Shown: positions 41,625 to 51,479 of the stretch, piece after piece | Layout of the letters: each line of letters begins with the position of its first letter | Numbering within the stretch: the stretch's first letter is position 1 | DNA from: Phytophthora quininea | Lineage: Eukaryota > Oomycota > Peronosporomycetes > Peronosporales > Peronosporaceae | Assembly (NCBI GenBank): GCA_011947345.1 | Contig: JAAVTG010000618.1 | Coordinates: 124,001 to 188,000, forward strand | DNA: 64,000 nucleotides | Direction: 5' to 3' | Program-made: the position numbers and the translations under genes | Notes under the pieces: generated by a model | The model's input: only the letters and a program-made list of their open reading frames with translations | The model's database searches: none | What the model was told of the DNA's origin: nothing

Positions 41625-44600
41625 TCATACGTTTGTCGTCGAGTAGATCGGTGGAGCTGTGAGAAGCCCCGAGTCATTGAGAAACCACGCGTCGTGGCGG
41701 ACGGTAAAAATCCGAGGATGTGTTACCATGAAGCGGCGAAGACGAGTCGCAGGTGAAAACACCTGTAGACAGCGTTGCAGTTCGGATTGCGTTGACGGAG
41801 AGGAAGATCGTAATAGTGCTCGGAAATGGGCACCAAATACAGCATAGACGCGAAAGCTGGTCTTGGAAGCTTCTGGGGGCTGGTGGTTTTCGAATTGGTG
41901 TTTGTTGCGTGCTGTCCAGAGCACATAGAGAACAATGGTGCGCATGACCATCCAGAGTGTCGAAAAATGTTCAAACAGGTCCTTTTGGCAGATTGCCCAA
42001 ACCGGTTCTTGGAGAGTGGTGACCATAGTCCAGGTCACCGGTCCGTCTAGGATCCCCTCCCAGTCCTGTGCGATCATCCTCCACAATGAAGATGCTCGTG
42101 CGCAGTCAAAGAAAAGGTGTCGATCCGTTTCAATGTCACTACAGCCGGGATATGCACAGGTCAGGTCTGACGAGCTGAGAGTGCGTAGGAAATGAAAACG
42201 TGACCGTGTCGGGAGCAATTTCCAGCTGAGTCGAAAGTGCAGATCTGAGTAGACCGGCAGGACAACACGCCGGAGCATCTTCAGAGCTGCGACGGTCTCA
42301 GCTAAATCTGCTTGGCTGAAATCGTCGACTTGGTAGAAAAGTGGATGGTCACGTACAGGCATTTGAGACGGACCCAGTAAAGTTTTCATAGCGTCCTTTT
42401 GGAGATGAGGGAATAGCTCCACCTTCGTACTCCTCCGTACCCCGACTAGCGGTAGGGGCAGTGCTGGTGTACAAGGGCCGTGAAGAGGGCCCGACGGGTC
42501 AGTCACCACAGTGTAGATCCGATGTAGATCATAGTACAGATTGTTTAGATGGCGCATCCGGTATCGGATAGGCCATTCAGGCACTGCCAACAGGAACCGA
42601 GCCATAAATGTAGGGGCTTCAGGCCACCCTCCACTCATGAAGTCCAGTAAACACCTACATCCGGTCGCTTCAGCGAACTGCGTCCGAAATTGACGTGTCG
42701 CTCCAGTTTTTCCTAGAAGCGTGAGCGAGGAGTTCGTGTCATGTCCAACAACCAGCAGAGGGTGAGTAGAGTGCCACACGTACGCTCGCAGTAGTGAGTG
42801 CTGAAAATGAACCGGATCGACAGAGGTTTCACCCGGCATCCATGAAATGGACGACCACACTTTCCACGTAGACCGCCACCACAACGTAAGCGACGCAACG
42901 TTCACGATTGCGGATCGAATCGTGTACGGGCAGCTCAGAAAGTCAAACGGAGCCCCCGAAGAACCACCGGGTACAGTGTGAGCCAACAGTGCCGAAGTAG
43001 TCGCTCGCCAGAGCTCCTCGTTGTCCATGTTTACAAGTTGTTGGAACAGGCGCATCCGCTGAACATCAAAAATCCTCTGTATCAATGGAATTTGCAGTCC
43101 GCCGTTGTTGAAGGAAACATGGCAAATCGAAGCCTTGGCGAGCTTCACGAATCGACGTGACGAGTCCGCACTTCGCGTCAGGAGGTATCGGTCAACAAGT
43201 GACTGTAATCGTTTAATCATAGCTGTCGGCATAGTAAAGTGCGGTGTAAAATGCCATAAAATCGAGAGAACCATAGTCTGCAGAATGAGTAGTCTGCCCC
43301 GATAGGTACGTGCACGAGCACTCCACCGTGCCAGTCTGGAACCAATCCGTGATTCCAACGACGCAAAATTGAGTCGTCGCTCACTCCCTGACCAAAAGGT
43401 ATACCGAGATACTTGACGCATTCCGAAGAATTGAGCCCGATCTGAGAAGCCTGGGCTGATACGCGCTCATCATGGAAAGTAAATAATTGTGATTTCTCGA
43501 GGTTGAGGAGAGCCCCTGAGCCGGCGCAATACGATCGAACAATCTCTACTTGACGAGCCAAGCCCGCGAGAGATTTCGAAAAGAGGGTGGAGTCATCCGC
43601 GAAATAGATTCCAGTAGCGGTTAAGTCAACGGATATCGGAATTCCGAGATCCGGTTGGGCTCGGAGGAGGTTGCCGAGAGGTTCGATTGAAAGCACAAAT
43701 AGCAGAGATGAGAGAGGATCTCCTTGCTTGACTCCACGTGTTGGAAACAACGCTTCTTGTAGAGTCCCGTTTAGCGATAGTGTCGCTTGGACATCCGAAT
43801 ACAAAAGACGAACCCAGCTACAGAACACCTCTCCGAAACCAGTTCGCTCAAGTACTCGAAACAAGTAATTCCAATTGACTCGATCGTAAGCCTTCGCAAA
43901 ATCCAGAAAGAGAGCGTAACCTTTGCCTCCCCGACGCTGGAGTAGGCTCCGTAGGTCATGGAGAAAGCGGACGTGATGATGCAGGGAGCGCCCTTTGACG
44001 AAGCCTTTTGGTCGGGGTGAATTAGATCCGGGAGGAAGCGCTGAAGTCGGTAGGCCAGCGATTTGGACAGGATTTTGACATCAACTTGCATCAGTGAAAT
44101 CGGTCGGTAGTTGCCTGGGTCCCTTCTGTCCCCTTTCTTGTAGAGTAATGAGACGCAGGACTTTCGCTGCGACGAAAGGAGGCGGCCGTGATCCAGTTCG
44201 CTGGCAAAAACCACCGATAGAACTTCACCAAAGGCTTCAGGATCTAACATATACAGTGCTGGCCCGAGACCGTCCAGACCGGGAGCAGAGAGTTTCTTCA
44301 GGTGGTGAATTGTCCTCGCCAATTCCCCGCGGTAATCGGCGCGTCCAAAATAGCAGCTTGGGCGTCGTCCAGGCGCCTTACCACCGAATTCAGGAGTCGA
44401 TCGGTCATGGTGTTATCAACTCGGGTATCCTCCAACCCATATTTCGGATCGCCAAAGATTGAGCCCCAATGACTTCTGAAAACAGCACTAATGTCGGCGA
44501 GATCATTTGACTCCCTCCAGACTCTAGTACGATCGCAGGAATAGCCGTGGAGCGTAGCACCGTATCGGGTGGACGAAAAAAGCTGAGGTTGATGCTTCCA

Positions 44601-45742
44601 TTTCATGTGCATGAAAGTCGAACCCTTGGTCTTGGCGTTGTTCAAGCAAGTGCTGTTGAACTGCTTCCTCTGTCTCCACAGCCTGTATCAGAGCTGCTGC
44701 GGATTCATCCGAATTGCTTGCAGCATGGGCGCGATGGCAGTGGGTAAGATCCCGCTGACATGCAGACAGGAGTGAGTTGGCTTGGGTACAATCCTGAGCT
44801 TGGGCGAGCTGGAGCTGACCTCGAATTCGCCGTTTCCATCCCTCCCAGACCAGACCCGGATTGGGGACTGAGTGGATGGTGGCGGCAAGTGTTTGAATAT
44901 CCTGAACAATTTCTCGTCTTACTGCATGACTGTCCAGAGTTTCTGGCCGAAGCCTCCAATATCCGGCAGATGGACGGCGGCGCGCCTCACCGAGAGAGAG
45001 ACGAACAGCTAGATGATCGCCCGTATGCGGTGATTGATAGTACTTCGCGGAGTCGAACAGGGTGTCCACCCATGTGTCAGAGATGTAAATGTAATCAAGA
45101 CGATTAACCCGTGGAAGTGGGCCGGAGAACAGACGTCGATCAGGAAAGCGTAGTCTCCAGGGGTCGATGACTCGGAGAGACGCTAACCAGCTAATCAACT
45201 CCCCCGAGTCGTATCCGACAGTTGAGCAGTACCTCTCGAGTCTAGCACCGGATCGACAGCGACGTTGAAGTCCCCATCACGATATGATGAGAGGAGTCTT
45301 CAAAATGAGTGGGCAAACCCGCAAAGAAACCCACCCGGTCCGTTTGGCGGACTGGGGCATACACATTGTGAATGTAGACGGGATGAGCATCTACTTCCAT
45401 TCGTACCAACAGATATCGACCTTCGACGGTAGCCTCAGTAACAACCTTGGCTGTGCCTACCCCAGGTAACTCGGGGTGAAGCAGGGTGGCAACCCCGCCG
45501 CTACGTGGACCGATTTGAGCTGGATTGCCGCTGTTACGATCGCTCACAAATACTGTGTGGCGAGAGATAGTTGAAACATTAAATAAAAACTTGGAGAAGT
45601 GATGTGCGTTCCGGAATTTCGTTTCCTGGAGCGCGATGACATGGAACTGCGAGACAACTCGCTCGGAGAGTTTACGTCCATTCTGCTTGACTCCGTTCGT
45701 GTTGACAGAGAGCAGGTCGACGTTGGTCCACGAAAATTCCAC
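41625..45742 (-). pseudogene. LINE ORF2: APE endonuclease and reverse transcriptase, frame-broken
   Basis: Starts directly after the ORF1 stop with LSVNTNGVKQNGRKLSERV and IALQETKF (AP-endonuclease motifs); SGGVATLLHP and VYIHNVYAP follow. The frame breaks at a C/G run (45272-45275) just inside GDFN. RT core: LSAPGLDGLGP, GNYRPISLM, RGVKQGDPLSSLLF, and FADDS in the active site (about 43590). The C-terminal zinc-binding motif is CAYPGCSDIETDRHLFFDC. Further frame changes lie near 45200, 44540-44640, 44330, 43860 and 43420. The active-site acidic residues are present, so the master copy was functional. Confidence 0.82.
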
Positions 45743-48051
45743 TTAAGCGATCGGAAGAGTTAATACGGTAGAACCCCATACTGGTCCCAATGAAGAGAAC
45801 GCGATCGAAAGTGCACCATTCTCTTCTGGCACCCAGAGCAAAGATTGCTGAAGCGTTTGGAGACGGCGAGTGAATGGAGTCACCCACTGCGAGGACTCAA
45901 CATACGTGAGTATCCGGGCTCCGAGGTTGCTTCGGAGAACTCCCAGTAACAGGTTTGGATGGAGTAGACGTACTGGGGATGAACCAATCCACGGCGCATC
46001 GAATCCACACAGAACATGCAGCCAAATATCGCGTCCAAAAATGTCAGGAGCAACCGCCAGTAGAAGAAGTTCAAAACAGGCTAGAGCTTCCGACAGCTCG
46101 TACAGCTCCAGCTCATTGATATCTAACACCCATCGATCTACTTGGTCAAATAGCGTCTCGCGCGATCGCGGGCAGTCCTCTCCGAATATTTTCTTCCATT
46201 TCTCCGCAACCGAAGCGCAGGACAACGGCAAGGTGGCGTGGATTGCGCGAGATATTAAATGAACCCGCACAAAGTCATCCATGAGCTGCGATTTAGTCCT
46301 CATGAGCCGGAAAAGTTTGCCTGCAAAGTGGACCTTATTCTTGTTCATTTTCCGCACAAGATCATCCGTGGTGATGATCTCTGTTTCTGATCTGGTAGGG
46401 TCCAGATTCTTCATCATCGCTGCGAGTTCTAGCTCCCGGAGCGCTGCAGCCTCCTGGATGGCTATATCTTCATCGAGTAGTACGAGTGACTTCGCAATAG
46501 AGGAAGGTACATCCGAGCAGACTGCCCGCCGCCTCCTCATCTCCATGAAGTTTGCATATTCATTGGAGCTGCGGACACCATCAGGTACCACAATCTCTGC
46601 CGGAGTGACGCGTAGACCCATGTCATCTCCCTCAAAATGCACTGAGTGTTCTCGCAGCTTCAGTGAGACCGTGTCGAGTTCGGACCAGTAGTTTTCCGAG
46701 TAGAAAGCACGCGGACGCGCGCATACTTGGGCGGGGATACGCTTTGCCAGTCGCTTTCGTGGGGGCGAGCTAAATGCGGGACTCGATGTCGGATTCTGTG
46801 CTGTCCCCGACCTTCCTGAGGATGTCGATGGCGCTGCAGTCCTCGAACTCACTCCAACATCATCAACTTCCATCGCTGTAGTATCGTTGCTCAGTGGCCC
46901 AGTCGCCGTTGAAGCTGACTCGACCGAGCTCTGCCGACCTCTTTTACTACCGCTGACAGGTAAAGGGGATGCCTTGATGGGTTTGTGTTGCAGAATAGAC
47001 CCCCTGGTCCAAACCGTAACGCGTGGGGCGATGGTTTCGTTGGATGCAAATAGTATTGAACCGAGGGAGCTCCTCGAGCTCGCGCGGAATACAAAATTCC
47101 TTCCAACACAACTTGATCACAAACTTGGCCGTCCACGACCAACGCCTCGGGACATTTCGGGGTATTGAAATAGTAGCGCACAATGCCCGAGGTGATCGAT
47201 CCTGACGGAGCCCGGTATGTGAAGTTGAAATATACCGGTTGGCACTGGCTGGCAAGAAACCCATTGAACAGGTCGCTCGCGGTCTGATCGCTACGAATAC
47301 CGAGCACGTCAATGTAAAACGCGTCTGAGAGAGGGTTTAACGCCTCAAAAGTGAGCGTGCGTCCCAAATACTGACAGCATTGGCCTGCCAAGCGCTGCTT
47401 CGCTGACTCAGAACGTAAGTAGAGCACGAGACTGTCGCGTGGTTGACGGTGCACATGTAAAATGTCGCCCGACTCGATAACCTCACAGACAGTTGTGTTG
47501 TCTTTCACTGCAGTCAACCCGAGCACAAGGGCGGGTCTAGACACTCCAAACAGGGAAGACGACACCCGAGCTTTAATGCTGAAAGGTGCATCAGTGATGG
47601 CTTCGGGTTGCGCCGCTTTCGCCGCAGCAAGAAACTCTGCTGGATCATGTTGTCTGTCCTCGTACAAGCGACGAACAGCGGCTAGGGCTTCGGGGGTTGG
47701 AAGTAGGCCACGTGGACGCTCTCGCGACGTCAACGGCGAAATGGTTGGCTCCGCGAGGCCTGTCACGACCGCCCGATACGATGGTAAGCGGTCCGCTGGC
47801 TTTGTCTGCGGAGGCGTCGCTGACGAGCTGGGTGCACGCGTATTGTCGTGCCTGGGGGCTTGTTCCGGATGCTTGCCCGTGGCTGAGGCGCTCGGGTCGC
47901 ACCTTGCTTGGCCAGTTGAGGCGTTAGCCGGAGCGGAAACCGGTTGAGTCATGGTTGGGCGAGGAGAGCGATCGATCTCCACCTCCATGTCGGAGGAGGC
48001 CTTCGTTGGGGGAGCAGGTGGCGTCGCAGAGGCAGAACTTGGAGTAGGCAT
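45743..48051 (-). CDS. LINE ORF1 protein
   Basis: About 769 codons, with one probable missing base near 46990 where the frame passes from one ending RRLGH to one containing SGSKRGRQSSVESASTATG and MEVDDVGVSSRTAAP. The first ~130 residues are Pro/Ser/Thr/Ala-rich and disordered. The middle carries KVSSSLFGVSRPALVLGL and LVLYLRSESAKQRLAGQ, perhaps a nucleic-acid-binding fold. The second half is helical and charged. The final codon TAA (45743-45745) is immediately followed in the same frame by ORF2. No known ORF1 zinc knuckle was seen. Confidence 0.65.
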
Positions 48052-48178
48052 CTCTAGAGAGTTGGGGAAACTGGCGCTCAATTGGTGGTGAGTACAATAC
48101 CGCAAATTGAGAAGTGTAAACACCAAACCGAATGGAGCACCGTTCTGCTCTCTATGGTTTTGGAGTTTACGGGACTGT

Positions 48179-48771
48179 CCGTATTGGGCCCATAATAATT
48201 GTACTGTGTTTTTCACCTGCTGCAACAGAACTTAGATGCTCATCGATTGTTCTTTGAATATCTTGGGCCTTCCGTGCGATGAATACTGGCTTGTGAATGT
48301 ATGTAAGTGACTGTCAGCTCGATCTTTACCCACTTAGGCGACGGCGCGCTCGCATGAACGCAATGCATCATGCCCCGAAGCTAGCTCCAAAGTCCGTTTT
48401 ATCCTCAAAAATATATTATAATAATTGAAATAGTTATTATTGCATCGAAGCAAATTGCAACGCTTTATTATGGAAACTCTCGTCGCCCAATTCAATTTTT
48501 TATTTTATTGTCAGAGCGCTGCGGCTGATGGATCAATTCCGTGGTCGAACGCGAGTTTAGTTCGTTACAGTCGAGCCACGGAGAGTAAGTATGTGCAGAC
48601 GGATGATCATTTTCATTGCTCATAAAATCTGTTGAGATTTCCTCGAGAAAACCCATCAATGGCCATAATAGGGGCCATACGTATGAAGCTACACGCGATC
48701 CAGAAGCAATAGACGCCAGCATGTTACTTTTGGAGTCCTTTCCTGCCTTGCGTGCTTTCTCCGGAACGCTG
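48179..48771. other. Intergenic, AT-rich in part
   Basis: No gene recognised. Around 48420-48450 an AT-rich inverted repeat (AATAATT...AGTTATT) occurs. Downstream is the 3' flank of the ankyrin relic. Confidence 0.4.
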
Positions 48772-49762
48772 TTAAATCACCATTGATTGTAGATTTTGAC
48801 GAATGTCTTCCCTTGGCATCCTTCGAAACACCTCATTCTTTAGACGCTGTGATACTTGGGGTTTGTTCATCAAAACTGCGACTATACCGTATCTCTCAAT
48901 CTCCGTGGTGCGCTTAAAAGCCTCATTTATCTCTACAGCAGAGGCGCGCTGATAAGCGAATAGAAATTCAACAACGGGAGTATATCCACGTTTCACAGCA
49001 TCCAAGAAAGCCTTGGTGACAGATTTGGGAGACACGCGATTGAAAGGACTCTTGATCAGTCCAAGAGAACCACAGTCGACAACTCTTTCGAAAAACTTGG
49101 GCAATCGATTCGCTGGAGATCAGCTCCGTACTGAGAAGAATGACCATGATCTCTCCGTTGTTTGTGTTCACAAACGCTTCGTTTAAATGTAGCGAAGACA
49201 CGACTGCCCAGCCACCTTCATGAAGATCTCGACAATCACCTGAGGCGAAACCTTTCCAGTATCGTGAAGGAACTCAACAATGCAGCGACAACTGCAGCGT
49301 CAAACGCTTCGTCAATCGACGCCAGATCCAAGACTTGGTTACTGTACAGATATCTCTGTGCCTCCATGTATGTATCGCTTGCGAGGCGAGCCAGCAAACT
49401 ATTGTAGTCATCATCACCAAACAAGTCAACGTCTGCCTTGGAATAGCTCGCGAAATTTCATTCATGAATTTCCCACCTGTTGCTCGGCTACTGCGTGCGC
49501 GAAACGCTTAGCATAGTTCCAGAGAAAATATTCCGCGCCGAGAAGAAATTTCACCACGGTTAAATGTCCGCCGTGAATAACCCCACAGACGAATTTCACT
49601 GCGTGCAAGTTGCCATGCGCTGTGGTGGCCTCCATCGCTTCCCACGCCATACAATGCTCTTTGTAGTATATGTTCAGAGCGAAAATAGTCTCCACTGCTT
49701 CAGCGTGGCCATTACTTGCTGCAGCAATAGCCAATTGGATGGTCGCTCAACATCCCGGTCTG
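48772..49762 (-). pseudogene. Ankyrin-repeat protein gene, decayed
   Basis: Successive minus-strand pieces, in gene order: AIAAASNGHAEAVETIFAL and AMEATTAHGNLHAVKFVCG, HGGHLTVVKFLLGAEYF (49734-49462); SIDEAFDAAVVAALLSSF (about 49310-49240); SSLHLNEAFVNTNNGEIMVILLS (about 49200-49130); and SVTKAFLDAVKRGYTPVVEFLFA with SAVEINEAFKRTTEIERYGI, ending at 48772. This is the helix-pair repeat of oomycete ankyrin families. Frames change three times and not by the simple one-base loss seen elsewhere, so this is a genuine relic. It provides the intact integration site for the Helitron seen at 2330. Confidence 0.6.
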
Positions 49763-49997
49763 TCCAGTAATTGCCAAAGCCACAGCACTTGACTCGATTC
49801 TACCATCTCGGACTTTAACAGGAATTCCATCATCACCACGCAAGTTATCGTTTTTGAGTCTGAAGCGTTTAGTCTAGATCTCATACGATGAAACGAGAAA
49901 ATGGCAATTCCGAGGGCACTTCCTCCCCGTCATTCTAATTGAAATGTCTTTTTCGTAATGCGCGGCAAGTGGCAAATCAAAATGTGGCAAGAAGCCT
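49669..49997 (-). repeat. Paralogue of 2331-2765, empty Helitron site
   Basis: Aligned from TATGTTCAGAGCG at 49669 to GGCAAGAAG at about 49997 with some substitutions and without the ~107-bp block of the other copy. The dinucleotide at the junction is A|T (49668/49669). Confidence 0.8.
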
Positions 49998-50081
49998 GTC
50001 TAACAGCAACCGGAGGAAATAGCTACTCCGTTCGATTCATAAAACATTAAACTGAGCAGCAGGATTCGCCCGGCAATGAGT

Positions 50082-50359
50082 CTACCATCCGTAGCCCCAG
50101 CCTCTATATCCCCACGGGCCGTAGCCGCCGTAGCCTCCCCAACCACCGTAGCCGTCGTACGGATATCCCCACCCATAGCCGCCATAACCACCCCACCACT
50201 GCTCCTTCTTCTTGCCATCCTTATTTTCGGTGCACCAGCTGCAGGTGCAGCGTTGGGAGCGTTCGGCGCAGCCACGTTGGCTTCCGCTGGTTTGACGTCA
50301 GAAGCAGCGACACTGAAGACAGCGACGAAAGTAGCGACAGCGAGAGCAGCAACCTTCAT
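50082..50359 (-). CDS. Small secreted Gly/Tyr/Trp-rich protein; one missing base
   Basis: Signal peptide MKVAALAVATFVAVFSVAA, then an Ala/Pro/Asn linker (about residues 20-45). At a T run (50224-50227; AAAA on the coding strand) the frame must gain one base. It then reads a Lys-rich bridge and a repeat-like tail of Gly, Tyr and Trp (QWWGGYGGYGWGYPYDGYG..., about 30 residues) to the stop at 50082-50084. Without that base the frame runs to 50000 with no such pattern. About 92 residues. Tails like this occur in structural or cell-wall-associated secreted proteins; no enzymatic domain. A TATATAAG box lies about 175 nt upstream (50536-50543, minus). Confidence 0.6.
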
Positions 50360-50559
50360 GGTCGTGATCCGATTAGTTATCGAGGCTTGAGAGCTGGAAG
50401 ACAAATTACCAAGTGGGTATTTCTTGCATGAAGCAATCGGTTTGACAGAACCGGACAACTGAGAAAGCAACAAAATATCACGACAAACACACAGATGGAT
50501 GGAGATGGTTGACTTTCACTTCAACTTGTCGAATCTTATATAGAGGTAAATGTATCTAC

Positions 50560-51420
50560 CCCTTATACAAGAGACACGAAACGTTGCATTCTTCCGTCAC
50601 TTTCCTTTTCACTGCGAAGCGCTGGTGTTGCCTCTTTCCTGCCTCTTCATCGATGAACACAGCCACATATCGTGGGCAATAGCCCCGTGTTGGCTCTCGG
50701 GCGGACGGCTAACGCACTGCACAGGCTGAGGCATCATCTCGTCCTCAAGTGGTTGCTTCTACTGCACCTCCACGACCAGCATTCGTCCGTGAACGTCCCG
50801 ACTTGTACTTGGAAACAGCACGTAGGCATTTTGTCCGGACGCTCAGCGATGGTCTCCACTCACTCTAAGAAGACGACTCAGGAATCCGACGACGCCAGTT
50901 GTGCAAAACCTGTTCCTATCCCCGGATGGACGCTGAATCAAGCAGAAGTCATGAAGAAACTACTGGCCTGAAGATTTGAACGAAGATCCTAAAGACGCGG
51001 GCGATGGCTTTGTGTGGAAATGTCCAACGCAATCGCTATCTAAAGTTTCTCGATCTCTGGGTCCTGGACGAGTACCGTGGACGACTACGACGATATCTCC
51101 GATAATCTTCACCGCCCTATTGTGCGTGAGTGCAGATTCCAGCTTTTGGTGCTTGACTTTGCCTCCTCTGCGCTGCCAAGGACATCGAGCGGCTGCATGG
51201 CTTTGGAGGTCAAGGCAAGCCGGCAGTGGTCTGCACGGAGAAAATGGCAGATTTAGTATGAATGGCAAGCAGTCCATAGTGTAAGTTGATGCATACACCC
51301 GAGAGCTAACACATCGCTATTATTCGCAATCTCCATCGTAAGACGGTTGTGTTCCCCGATGACGAGCCAGGACGGAGCTAGCATAGATGCTTCGTAGTGA
51401 TTTTGTAATTCGCCTGCTGT
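50560..51420. other. No supported gene
   Basis: Open frames exist on both strands (for example a 99-codon frame ending at 50971 and a 102-codon frame ending at 51284), but none has a recognisable domain, leader or consistent codon pattern. A decayed gene cannot be excluded. Confidence 0.4.
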
Positions 51421-51429
51421 GTTGTCGGA

Positions 51430-51458
51430 AAAAGGTTAAATGTTATGTTTAACCTTTT
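51430..51458 (+). repeat. Perfect 11-bp inverted repeat upstream of the P5A ATPase
   Basis: AAAAGGTTAAA (51430-51440), loop TGTTATG, TTTAACCTTTT (51448-51458), ending 21 nt before the start codon. In RNA it would form a stable hairpin in the leader. In DNA it is a dyad binding site. Confidence 0.65.
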
Positions 51459-51479
51459 ACCCGTTTTGGATCTCACTTG

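Larger units (their letters stand above)
41556..48115 (-). mobile_element. LINE (APE-type non-LTR retrotransposon), full length or nearly so
   Basis: 6560 bp flanked by a perfect 15-bp target duplication. Read on the minus strand: short 5' leader, ORF1, ORF2 with endonuclease, reverse transcriptase and zinc-binding tail. The 3' end has no poly(A) or microsatellite tail. Related tails lie at 23653-24660 and 37118-38122. Confidence 0.88.
41533..48178 (-). mobile_element. 71-bp foldback element interrupted by the LINE
   Basis: 41533-41555 and 48116-48178 together rebuild the same 71-bp foldback as at 23460, once one copy of the 15-bp repeat GTAAACACCAAACCG (41541-41555 = 48116-48130) is removed. 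The inserted 6560 bp is the LINE. Confidence 0.85.

Noticed and set aside
50672..51284. Two overlapping frames of about 100 codons as a gene before SPF1
   Set aside because: No recognisable motif, no consistent frame, low-complexity His/Leu segment; may be a relic but unsupported.
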